NCBI GenBank assembly: GCA_035531955.1
Contig: DATKRZ010000048.1
Span: 1-18,027 of the forward strand
DNA: 18,027 nt
Direction: 5' to 3'
Source: Bog-756 sp035531955
Lineage (GTDB): Bacteria; Actinomycetota; Acidimicrobiia; Acidimicrobiales; RAAP-2
The position numbers and the translations under genes were made by a program. This document shows, one piece after another, positions 1 through 7,076 of the stretch (within the stretch, counting starts at the first letter, position 1; the number at the start of each line of letters is the position of its first letter). Below the pieces are notes generated by a model. The model ran no database searches, was not told the DNA's origin, and saw only the letters and a program-made list of their open reading frames with translations.

Positions 1-1
1 C

Positions 2-970
2 CTGGCCGTCCGGGTCGGCCGGATCGTGGTCGACTCGTTCGACGAGATCGACCGCATCGAGCGGCTGCTGGCCGATCCGTTGCGCTTCGAGCAGGCGTCT
101 TCGGTGTCTTCGGACGGGCCGGCGGTCGCGCCCCGGCCCAAGGTGCTGGCCCGGGTCACCCCCGGGGTCGAGGTGCACACCCACGAGTTCGTCCGCACCG
201 GGCAGGACGACTCCAAGTTCGGGTTCGGGCTGGCGTCAGGAGCGGCGGCGCTCGCCGTCGGGCGGCTGTCGGAACTGGACGCTCGGGGGATCGTCGAGTT
301 CGTCGGGATCCATGCCCACCTGGGCAGCCAGGTCTTCGCGTTGGCGCCGTTCGCCCAGGCCGTCGATGTGCTGGCGGGGTTCTTCGCACCCCTCGGGCTC
401 CCCGAGCTGGTGGTCGGGGGTGGCCTCGGTGTGGCCTACGTGAACGGTGAGGAGGCACCTCCCATGACCCAGTGGGCGTCGTCGGTTCGCCGGGCCTGCC
501 GCAACGCGGGCATCGGGGACGCGGTGCGGGTGACCGCGGAGCCGGGGAGGGCGATCGTGGCATCGGCGGGCGTCACCCTCTACCGGGTGGGGACGGTCAA
601 GGACGTCGCCGGCCACCGGACCTACGTCTCCGTGGACGGCGGGATGAGCGACAATCCCCGCCCCGTGCTCTATGGCAGCGGCTACGAGGCGTTCCTCCCC
701 CGGGCCGCGGGCGCGGCCCGCCCGCTCCCGGTCCGGGTGGTGGGCAAGCACTGTGAGACCGGTGATGTGGTGGTGTCGGAGGGGTATGTCCCCCGCGACC
801 TGGCGGTCGGTGACATCCTGGCCACGCCGGTGACCGGCGCGTACGGGCACTCGATGGCCTCCAACTACAACAAGGTCCCGCGGCCGGCGGTGGTCTTCGT
901 GGCCGACGGCGAGGCCCGGACCGTCGTGCGGCGGGAGACATTCGACGATCTGGTCCGCCTGGACCAGTGA
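2..970 (+). CDS. lysA: Diaminopimelate decarboxylase, 3' part (5' end outside window)
   Basis: LysA is the PLP enzyme that decarboxylates meso-diaminopimelate to L-lysine. The frame is open to the left edge, so the N-terminal part, including the PLP-binding lysine of the barrel, lies outside; 322 residues are visible. Seen: the segment VHTHEFVRTGQDDSKFGF, the glycine loop GGGLGVAYV, EPGRAIVASAG, the CETGD motif that supplies the active-site cysteine (Cys codon 752-754) and the C-terminal GAYGHSMASNYN typical of the family. The gene ends in TGA at 968-970, 26 bp before hom. Order lysA-hom-thrC is the usual actinobacterial arrangement, linking the lysine and threonine branches of the aspartate family. 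Identification is firm; only the missing 5' end limits it. Confidence 0.95.
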   Translation: MAVRVGRIVVDSFDEIDRIERLLADPLRFEQASSVSSDGPAVAPRPKVLARVTPGVEVHTHEFVRTGQDDSKFGFGLASGAAALAVGRLSELDARGIVEFVGIHAHLGSQVFALAPFAQAVDVLAGFFAPLGLPELVVGGGLGVAYVNGEEAPPMTQWASSVRRACRNAGIGDAVRVTAEPGRAIVASAGVTLYRVGTVKDVAGHRTYVSVDGGMSDNPRPVLYGSGYEAFLPRAAGAARPLPVRVVGKHCETGDVVVSEGYVPRDLAVGDILATPVTGAYGHSMASNYNKVPRPAVVFVADGEARTVVRRETFDDLVRLDQ

Positions 971-984
971 CTTGGCTCAAGCGG

Positions 985-990
985 TAGCGT
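985..990 (+). promoter_or_regulatory. Possible -10 box of a leaderless hom transcript
   Basis: TAGCGT (TANNNT) ends six bases before the GTG start of hom at 997, and no Shine-Dalgarno sequence is visible there. This spacing matches known leaderless actinobacterial promoters. No convincing -35 is seen, and the gene may simply be read through from lysA. Confidence 0.35.
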
Positions 991-996
991 TGCCGG

Positions 997-2307
997 GTGA
1001 TCTCGGCGCCCCTGTCTGATCGTGTCGTGCGTCTTGCCGTGCTCGGGTGCGGGACCGTGGGCTCCGCCCTCGTCGGCATCCTCCAGGACCGGGCCGCCGC
1101 CTTGGCCGTCCAGAGTGGGGCCAGCCTGGAGATCGCCGGCATCGCGGTCAGCGATCCGTCCCGGGCCCGTGCCCCGCATATCCCCCGGCACCTGCTCACC
1201 GCGGACGCGGGGGGCCTGGTGGCCGACCCGTCGATCGATGTGGTGGTGGAGCTCATCGGGGGCATGGACCCGACGGAAGCTCTGGTGCGGACTGCGTTGC
1301 AGCTGGGGAAGCCGGTGGTCACGGCCAACAAGGCCCTGCTGGCCTCTCCCGAGGGCGTCGCGCTGCGGACCATGGCCAAAGAGCACGGCGCCGACCTCCT
1401 GTATGAAGCCGCCGTGGCCGGAGCCATACCCCTGGTCCGTGCCCTGCGCGAATCCCTGACCGGGGAGCGGATCCACCGGGTGATGGGAATCGTGAACGGT
1501 ACCACCAACTTCATCCTCACCAAGATGGGTGAGCAGGGCGCCGACTACGCGGACGTGCTGGCCGAGGCCCAGGCGCTGGGATTGGCCGAACGGGACCCGA
1601 CCGCCGATGTGGAGGGATTCGACGCCGCGGCCAAGGCGGCCATCCTGGCCGGGGTGGCCTTCGGCTACGACGTGGCCGGGGCCGATGTGATGCGCGAGGG
1701 GATCACCGCCATCCGGGCGGTGGACGTCGAGTTCGCCGAGCGGCTCGGATACGCGGTGAAGCCGCTGGCCGTCGTGGAGCGGGCCGGGGAGGACGCCCTC
1801 TCGGTCCGGGTCCATCCGGCCATGGTGCCCAAGTCCCATCCGTTGGCCGGGGTCCGCAATGCCTTCAATGCCGTGTTCATCGAAGGCGAGGCGGCCGGGG
1901 AGCTGATGCTCTACGGCCAGGGTGCGGGCGGCCGCCCCACCGCCAGCGCCGTGGTCGGCGATCTGATCGACGCGGTGCGCAACCGGCTCGCCGGGACAAC
2001 GGCGCCGTCGCCCGACCGCCAGCCGGCGAGGCTCCTGCCCGAGGACGACCTCCGGTCCCAGTACTACCTGAGCCTCGATGTCACCGATCGGCCCGGCGTG
2101 CTGGCCGCAGTAACCAAGGTCTTCGGGGACAACAATGTGTCCATCCGTTCCATGGAGCAGGAGGGCTATGCCGACGAGGCCCGCCTGTTGTTCGTCACCC
2201 ACTTGGCTCGCGAAGGGGACGTGCGGACAACCATCGCGGAACTTGCGGGGATCGACACGGTGGAGCAGATCGGAGGAGTCATGCGCATCGTGGGTGGTCG
2301 CGAATGA
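997..2307 (+). CDS. hom: Homoserine dehydrogenase with C-terminal ACT domain
   Basis: Reduces aspartate semialdehyde to homoserine with NAD(P)H, the branch point towards threonine and methionine. The 436-residue product shows the Rossmann loop GCGTVG (residues 17-22), the NKALLA segment with a conserved lysine (K112), GIVNGTTNFILTKM (about 164-177) and DPTADVEGFDAAAK with K213. A C-terminal ACT domain (about 356-430, starting YYLSLDVTDRPGVL) suggests feedback control by threonine, as known for this family. The GTG start at 997 puts the Rossmann strand at the expected distance; there is no ribosome binding site, but a TANNNT box lies six bases upstream. The stop overlaps the thrC start as ATGA (2304-2307), indicating translational coupling. 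Confidence 0.95.
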   Translation: MISAPLSDRVVRLAVLGCGTVGSALVGILQDRAAALAVQSGASLEIAGIAVSDPSRARAPHIPRHLLTADAGGLVADPSIDVVVELIGGMDPTEALVRTALQLGKPVVTANKALLASPEGVALRTMAKEHGADLLYEAAVAGAIPLVRALRESLTGERIHRVMGIVNGTTNFILTKMGEQGADYADVLAEAQALGLAERDPTADVEGFDAAAKAAILAGVAFGYDVAGADVMREGITAIRAVDVEFAERLGYAVKPLAVVERAGEDALSVRVHPAMVPKSHPLAGVRNAFNAVFIEGEAAGELMLYGQGAGGRPTASAVVGDLIDAVRNRLAGTTAPSPDRQPARLLPEDDLRSQYYLSLDVTDRPGVLAAVTKVFGDNNVSIRSMEQEGYADEARLLFVTHLAREGDVRTTIAELAGIDTVEQIGGVMRIVGGRE

Positions 2308-3374
2308 TGACCGCCATGGGCGGCCGCGGGTGGCGCGGGGTCATCGAGGAGTATCGCGAGTTCCTCCCGGTATCTGACCGTACGCCGGTGGTGTCGCTGT
2401 GCGAGGGGGGGACACCGCTGCTGCCTGCTCCCCGGCTGTCGGCGCGGCTCGGCGTCAGGGTGCTGTTGAAAGTGGAGGGCGCCAATCCCACCGGCTCCTT
2501 CAAGGACCGGGGGATGACGGTGGCCATCTCCAAGGCAGCCGAGGAGGGCGCCAAAGCGGTCGTGTGCGCATCAACGGGCAACACCTCGGCGTCGGCGGCC
2601 GCGTTCGCGGCCCGGGCCGGCCTGACCTGTGCCGTACTGATCCCCGAGGGCCACATCGCCCTGGGCAAGCTGGCGCAGGCGCTGATCCACGGCGCGCGGG
2701 TGCTCCAGGTCAGGGGGAACTTCGACCAGTCGCTGACCATCGTGCGCGAACTGGCGGAGCAGGCACCGGTCACCGTGGTCAATTCGGTCAACCCCTATCG
2801 GATCGAGGGTCAGAAGACAGGGGCGTTCGAGATCGTCGACGAACTGGGCGATGCGCCCGATGTGCACTGCATCCCGGTTGGGAACGCCGGCAACATCAGT
2901 GCCTATTGGAAGGGCTACCTCGAGTTCAAGGAGGCGGGGCGGTCCACCCGGCTGCCGCGCATGCTGGGCTTCCAGGCCGCAGGAGCCGCCCCCATCGTGG
3001 AAGGGCACCCCATCGAGCATCCGGAGACCGTGGCCACGGCCATCCGGATCGGCAACCCGGCTGGTTGGTACGGCGCCACCTCTGCGGCCTCCGAGTCCGG
3101 TGGCGGGATCACCGCGGTGACCGACGAGGAGATCCTGGCGGCCTACCGGTTCCTGGCCGCGGAGGAGTCGGTCTTCTGCGAACCGGCGTCGGCCGCGTCG
3201 GTGGCCGGTTTGATGAAGACCGGCCTGCCTGAGGGTTTGGGTGGCGACGCCACCGTCGTCTGTGTGCTCACCGGTCACGGCCTGAAGGACCCGGACATCG
3301 CCATCAGCCAGATCTCCGTTCCGACGGTGGTCGACGCCGACCTCGGCGCGGTCGTCGCCGAGCTGTCGCTGTAG
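2304..3374 (+). CDS. thrC: Threonine synthase
   Basis: PLP enzyme converting O-phosphohomoserine to threonine. The 356-residue protein has the PLP lysine in NPTGSFKDRGM (K67), the ASTGNTSASAA segment, and the phosphate-binding loop GNAGN in CIPVGNAGNISAYWKGY. The length fits the short bacterial type found in actinobacteria. The start ATG overlaps the hom stop; two further ATG codons follow within five residues, so the exact start could shift by up to four codons. A GGTGGT stretch at 2292-2297 is a plausible weak ribosome binding site. Its substrate is made by homoserine kinase, but no thrB follows, although it normally sits between thrC and rho in relatives. Confidence 0.95.
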   Translation: MMTAMGGRGWRGVIEEYREFLPVSDRTPVVSLCEGGTPLLPAPRLSARLGVRVLLKVEGANPTGSFKDRGMTVAISKAAEEGAKAVVCASTGNTSASAAAFAARAGLTCAVLIPEGHIALGKLAQALIHGARVLQVRGNFDQSLTIVRELAEQAPVTVVNSVNPYRIEGQKTGAFEIVDELGDAPDVHCIPVGNAGNISAYWKGYLEFKEAGRSTRLPRMLGFQAAGAAPIVEGHPIEHPETVATAIRIGNPAGWYGATSAASESGGGITAVTDEEILAAYRFLAAEESVFCEPASAASVAGLMKTGLPEGLGGDATVVCVLTGHGLKDPDIAISQISVPTVVDADLGAVVAELSL

Positions 3375-3452
3375 CGGTTTTCCGGAGTCCCTCGAATCTG
3401 CGGTGGGCGAGGCCGGCCCGGCGGCCCGAGATCCCACTCCGTGAGGGGGTTG

Positions 3453-3481
3453 TTGCCCGGGTGCCCCGCCCCCTGTAGTAT
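3453..3481 (+). promoter_or_regulatory. Probable rho promoter
   Basis: TTGCCC (3453-3458) and TAGTAT (3476-3481) are separated by 17 bp, the ideal spacing for a housekeeping sigma factor; each hexamer matches the consensus at four of six bases. Transcription would start near 3488, giving a leader of about 200 nt before rho. Inferred from sequence only. Confidence 0.5.
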
Positions 3482-3506
3482 GGGGACACCTTCGCTTCCA
3501 CAACTT

Positions 3507-3650
3507 GCCCGTTCGGGCTTGTGGGCGGGACCTTCTGGTTCGCATCCTGACGACGCGACCAGCTCCCACTAGGCGTCGGGGGGAGTGGCAAGCGAGAGTC
3601 GATCTCGAGACTGGCAACTCCCCACCCCTGATTCCCTGGCAGAGGGAGTC
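3507..3650 (+). promoter_or_regulatory. Structured 5' leader of rho with alternative pairings
   Basis: Several inverted repeats lie between promoter and gene: GCCC/GGGC (3507-3510 with 3515-3518), GGGGAGT/ACTCCCC (3580-3586 with 3617-3623) enclosing CGAGA/TCTCG (3593-3597 with 3603-3607), and GATTCCCT/AGGGAGTC (3630-3637 with 3643-3650, one G-U pair). CTCCC at 3563-3567 could instead pair with GGGAG at 3581-3585, so the central arm has two possible partners. Rho is known to control its own leader in enterobacteria; a similar role here is inference. Confidence 0.4.
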
Positions 3651-3691
3651 AATCCACCTGCCAACGAGGACATTTCGAAACGAGGAGGCCG

Positions 3692-5557
3692 ATGACTGCC
3701 GAACAGCAGCTCGAGCGCTCGGTGCTGGAGGGCAAGGAGCGGGACGAGCTCCATGCGATCGCACAGGCTCTGTCTGTGAAGACCAACACCAGGACGAAGA
3801 AGGCGGACATGATCGATGGCATTCTGAAAGCCACGGGCGTATCCGTCGATGACAACCATTCCGGAGGCCCCGGGCCATCCAATGGCGACAACAGCATGAC
3901 ATCACGCAACGGGGACGCCCCGACCGCGTCCACCACCGATGGTCCCGAGGAGCCGGCGGTGCGCAGGCCGGGGCGCCGGAGGCCGGCGGTGCAGTCGTTC
4001 GGCCCCACCGACGATGCCGAGCAATCGGGCACGACCGTCGATCTGGAGGACGACTTCGAGGTGGCGACGGGTGCCGACAACGGCTCCGAGCTGGCCGAGT
4101 CGAACGGGTCCGGAAGCGAGCCAGCCGGCGAGGGGAACCGACCGGGGCCGTCGTTCGGCGGCGGCGGCCAGGGGGGCAACCAGGGCTCCGGCCAGGGGGG
4201 CAACCAGGGCAACCGCAACAGCCAGGGCAACCGCAACAGCCCGGGCAACCGCAACAACCCGGGCCGCAACAACCAGGGCAACCGCAACAACCCGGGTGGC
4301 GGAAATGAGGACATGGGCAATCGCCGGAGCAATCGCCGCCGCCGAGGTCGCGATCGTCAAGGTGGTGGGTCCGAGGGTGATCTCCAAGGTGCGGGCGGCG
4401 CCCAGGAGCAGCAGTACCAGGGAGAGCTGATTCCGGTCAGCGGCCTCCTCGATCTGCGGGACGAGGGCTACGGGTTCCTCCGGTGCGAGGGCTACCTTCC
4501 CTCGGTCAAGGATGTCTACGTTTCGATCAGCCAGGCTCGGCGCTTCGCGCTTCGCAAGGGTGACAGCATCGAGGGGTTCTGCCGACCGGCGGGGAGCACG
4601 GAGAAGTTCCCGGCGCTGCTGCAGATCGACGCCGTGTCGTCAGTCGACCCCGAGGTTGCCCGCAATCGCCCGCGTTTCGAGGACCTGACCCCGCTGTTTC
4701 CGGACGAGAAGCTGCGCCTCGAGATGCCCGGCGAGCAGGAGAACATGACCGTGCGCATCGTCGACCTGTTGTCGCCGATCGGCAAGGGTCAACGCGGGCT
4801 CATCGTCTCGCCTCCCAAGGCCGGCAAGACGACCGTGATGAAGCACATCGCCCATTCGATCGAGGCGAACAATCCGGACGTGCACCTGATGGTGCTGCTC
4901 GTGGACGAGCGTCCCGAGGAGGTCACCGACATGCGCCGCTCGGTGAAGGGCGAGGTGGTCGCCTCTACCTTCGACCGGCCTTCGGAGGAGCACACCGCAG
5001 TGGCCGAGTTGGCCATCGAGCGGGCCAAGCGCCTGGTCGAGTCCGGCCGTGATGTCGTCATCATCCTCGACGGGATCACCCGGCTGGCCCGTGCCTACAA
5101 CCTGGCTCAGCCGGCCACCGGGCGGATCATGTCCGGCGGGGTCGATTCCGGGGCCCTGTACCCGCCGAAGCGGTTCTTCGGTGCGGCCCGCAACATCGAA
5201 GAAGGCGGCTCTCTGACCATCTTGGCCACGGCCCTGGTGGAGACCGGTTCGAAGATGGACGAGGTGATCTTCGAGGAGTTCAAGGGCACCGGAAACATGG
5301 AGATCCGACTGGACCGCAGGCTGGCCGAGCGCCGGCTGTATCCGTCGATCGACGTAAACGCCAGCTCGACCCGACACGAGGAGTTGCTCTTCGACCGGTC
5401 CCAGCTCCAGCAGGTGTGGAAGCTGCGCCGGGTGCTCAACGCCCTGGCCAACGAGGGAAGCGCGGCAGCCGGCCTCGAGCTGCTCATGGACAAGATCCGG
5501 ACCACCAAGAGCAACGACGAGTTCCTGGCCGAGATCGCCAAGGGCCCCGCCACCTGA
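3692..5557 (+). CDS. rho: Transcription termination factor Rho with low-complexity insertion
   Basis: Rho is a hexameric RNA-dependent ATPase that ends transcription. At 621 residues it is about 200 longer than E. coli Rho. In order: an N-terminal helical Rho_N segment (about 1-50); an acidic then Gly/Asn/Arg-rich disordered insertion (about 55-235) ending in a basic patch NRRSNRRRRGRDR; an RNA-binding cold-shock-like domain beginning GELIPVSGLLDLRDEGYGF (about 244); Walker A SPPKAGKTT (K379), Walker B VVIILDGITRLARAYN (D460), and the Q-loop region MSGGVDSGALYPPKRFFGAA. Such insertions are known in actinobacterial Rho. The ATG at 3692 follows GAGGAGG (3682-3688). The gene has its own promoter and leader and is followed by rpmE, as in relatives. 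Confidence 0.97.
   Translation: MTAEQQLERSVLEGKERDELHAIAQALSVKTNTRTKKADMIDGILKATGVSVDDNHSGGPGPSNGDNSMTSRNGDAPTASTTDGPEEPAVRRPGRRRPAVQSFGPTDDAEQSGTTVDLEDDFEVATGADNGSELAESNGSGSEPAGEGNRPGPSFGGGGQGGNQGSGQGGNQGNRNSQGNRNSPGNRNNPGRNNQGNRNNPGGGNEDMGNRRSNRRRRGRDRQGGGSEGDLQGAGGAQEQQYQGELIPVSGLLDLRDEGYGFLRCEGYLPSVKDVYVSISQARRFALRKGDSIEGFCRPAGSTEKFPALLQIDAVSSVDPEVARNRPRFEDLTPLFPDEKLRLEMPGEQENMTVRIVDLLSPIGKGQRGLIVSPPKAGKTTVMKHIAHSIEANNPDVHLMVLLVDERPEEVTDMRRSVKGEVVASTFDRPSEEHTAVAELAIERAKRLVESGRDVVIILDGITRLARAYNLAQPATGRIMSGGVDSGALYPPKRFFGAARNIEEGGSLTILATALVETGSKMDEVIFEEFKGTGNMEIRLDRRLAERRLYPSIDVNASSTRHEELLFDRSQLQQVWKLRRVLNALANEGSAAAGLELLMDKIRTTKSNDEFLAEIAKGPAT
4205..4291 (+). repeat. In-gene tandem repeat (18-bp units) in the rho insertion
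   Basis: Units of consensus CMGGGCAACCGCAACARC run at 4205-4222, 4223-4240 and 4241-4258, then a shortened 15-bp unit (4259-4273) and a further 18-bp unit (4274-4291). They encode (Q/P)GNRN(S/N) repeats from about residue 172 to 200. Unit number could vary between strains by slippage without breaking the frame. Confidence 0.85.
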
Positions 5558-5609
5558 TCGTTCGATATATCGGCTGCCTGTCCGGGATCGGCCGCTGGAT
5601 CGGTTCCGG

Positions 5610-5615
5610 TACACT
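5610..5615 (+). promoter_or_regulatory. Possible -10 box for rpmE
   Basis: TACACT in the rho-rpmE gap is a plausible -10 hexamer; the -35 region is not recognisable. It would give a leader of about 55 nt before rpmE. Confidence 0.3.
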
Positions 5616-5626
5616 CTGATCCGCTG

Positions 5627-5656
5627 CGAATCGGTTCCCGTTCGACACCGGATTCG
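5627..5656 (+). promoter_or_regulatory. Hairpin in the rpmE leader
   Basis: CGAATCGGT (5627-5635) can pair with ACCGGATTCG (5647-5656) with one bulged G, just upstream of the rpmE ribosome binding site. L31 genes in several phyla carry autoregulatory leaders, so this could be a binding site for L31; that is inference. Confidence 0.35.
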
Positions 5657-5677
5657 TTCCAACTACGGGAGACTCCT

Positions 5678-5911
5678 ATGAAGGCTGACATCCACCCCCC
5701 CTACGTCGAAGCATCGGTGCGTTGCTCGTGTGGCAATACCTTCACCACACATTCGACCAAGTCCGACATCCACCTCGAGCTGTGCAATGAGTGCCATCCG
5801 TTCTTCACCGGTAAGCAGAAGCTGGTGGACTCCGGTGGGCGCGTCGAGCGGTTCCAGCGTCGGTACGCCAAGACCGGATCCCGAAAGAAGGCGGCTCCGC
5901 CCACAGCCTGA
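5678..5911 (+). CDS. rpmE: 50S ribosomal protein L31, zinc-binding (C+) form
   Basis: Component of the large ribosomal subunit at the intersubunit bridge. The 77-residue protein starts MKADIHPPY and keeps the four zinc cysteines C16, C18, C36 and C39 (RCSCGN and ELCNECHPF), followed by HPFFTGKQKLVDSGGRVERF and a basic tail. This is the zinc-dependent version, which many actinobacteria replace with a cysteine-free paralogue under zinc limitation; no paralogue is in the window. ATG at 5678 is preceded by GGGAG (5667-5671) six bases away. It lies between rho and prfA, the conserved position. Confidence 0.97.
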   Translation: MKADIHPPYVEASVRCSCGNTFTTHSTKSDIHLELCNECHPFFTGKQKLVDSGGRVERFQRRYAKTGSRKKAAPPTA

Positions 5912-5986
5912 CCCCGTCGGTGCCGCCGCCCGCCCGCCGTGGCGCGGGCCTGGAGCGCGGCCCCGGGCCCACCGGATCGTTGGGGG

Positions 5987-5992
5987 TACCCT
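5987..5992 (+). promoter_or_regulatory. Possible -10 box of a leaderless prfA transcript
   Basis: TACCCT ends six bases before GTG 5999. The same TANNNT-N6-start arrangement is seen at hom. No Shine-Dalgarno is present at a usable distance, which supports GTG 5999 as both transcription and translation start. Confidence 0.4.
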
Positions 5993-5998
5993 TTCCCC

Positions 5999-7075
5999 GT
6001 GTTCGACGACCGGTTCCATGACCGCCTGACGGAGCTCGAGCGGGAGTACGAATCGGTGCTGGCCGAGCTGAGCGACCCGAGCCTCTCGTCTGATCCGGCC
6101 CGCCTGCGCGACGTCTCCCGGCATCATCGCGACCTCAAGGACGTAGTCGACAGCTGGCACCGTCTGCAGGCCGCCGAATCCGACCTCGAGGTGGCGCGTG
6201 AGATGTTCAACGACTCGGCCGGCGACGAGAGGGACCTGGCCCAGGGCGAGGTGGCCCAGGCCGAGGCGGACATCGCCCGTCTGGAGGAGGAGCTGCGACT
6301 CCTGCTGGTGCCCCGGGATCCCAACGCCGGCCGCAACGTCATCATCGAGATACGGGGCGCCGAGGGTGGTGAGGAGGCGAACATCTTCGCCAAAGACCTC
6401 TTCGAGATGTATTCGAAGTACGCAGCCACCAGGGGATGGGGGCTCGAGGTGCTCTCTTCCAGCCCCTCCGAGCGCGACGGCCTCAACGAGATCACATTCG
6501 TGGTCAAGGGCGAGGATGCCTGGCAACGACTCGAGCACGAGGGCGGTCCCCACCGGGTCCAGCGGGTGCCGGTGACCGAGTCCCAGGGGCGCATCCACAC
6601 CTCCTCTGCTTCGGTGGCGGTACTGCCCGAGGCCGAGGAGGTCGACGTAGCCATCGACCCGGGCGACCTGAAGATCGATGTCTACCGGTCCACCGGCCCC
6701 GGTGGGCAGTCGGTGAACACCACCGACTCCGCGGTACGGATCACCCATCTCCCGAGCGGTGTGGTGGTGGCCATGCAGGACGAGAAGAGCCAGATCCAGA
6801 ACCGGGCCAAGGCCATGGTGGTCCTCCGCTCCCGGCTGCTGAAGGCCGAGCAGGACCGCCAGGCGGCCGAGCTCTCGGAACAGCGGCGCAACCAGGTGGG
6901 TGGCGGCGGGAGGTCCGAGAAGATCCGGACCTACAACTACAAGGACAACCGGGTGACCGACCACCGGATCAAGCTCACGCTCCACAAGCTCGATCGCATC
7001 CTGATGGGCGATCTCGACGAGTTGACGGCCGCCCTCATGGCCGACAAGCGCTACCGGCAACTGAACGGCGACTGA
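5999..7075 (+). CDS. prfA: Peptide chain release factor 1
   Basis: RF1 recognises UAA and UAG and triggers peptide release. From GTG 5999 it is 358 residues, the usual family length. It has the stop-codon tripeptide PVT (191-193; RF1-type, not the SPF of RF2) and the catalytic GGQ (235-237) in STGPGGQSVNT. The frame stays open upstream to a GTG at 5939, but that would add 20 unconserved residues and pass through the likely promoter; GTG 5999 directly precedes FDDRFHDRLTELEREYE, a normal RF1 N-terminus. It is followed after one base by prmC, whose product methylates the glutamine of GGQ. Confidence 0.95.
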   Translation: MFDDRFHDRLTELEREYESVLAELSDPSLSSDPARLRDVSRHHRDLKDVVDSWHRLQAAESDLEVAREMFNDSAGDERDLAQGEVAQAEADIARLEEELRLLLVPRDPNAGRNVIIEIRGAEGGEEANIFAKDLFEMYSKYAATRGWGLEVLSSSPSERDGLNEITFVVKGEDAWQRLEHEGGPHRVQRVPVTESQGRIHTSSASVAVLPEAEEVDVAIDPGDLKIDVYRSTGPGGQSVNTTDSAVRITHLPSGVVVAMQDEKSQIQNRAKAMVVLRSRLLKAEQDRQAAELSEQRRNQVGGGGRSEKIRTYNYKDNRVTDHRIKLTLHKLDRILMGDLDELTAALMADKRYRQLNGD

Positions 7076-7076
7076 G

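Larger units (their letters stand above)
3375..3691. other. 317-bp non-coding region between thrC and rho (usual thrB position)
   Basis: I see no credible gene on either strand. The left part (3375-3449) has no clear terminator with a T-run. The right part holds the presumed rho promoter and a long, foldable leader, listed separately. In Mycobacterium tuberculosis thrB occupies this slot; nothing here resembles a homoserine kinase remnant. Confidence 0.6.

Noticed and set aside
865..2202. 445-codon reverse-strand frame opposite hom
   Set aside because: Mirror of hom codon bias; His/Gly/Asp-rich with no recognisable domain and no ribosome binding site.
3521..3550. Possible 9-codon upstream peptide in the rho leader (GTG...TGA)
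   Set aside because: No ribosome binding site and no amino-acid pattern pointing to regulation.
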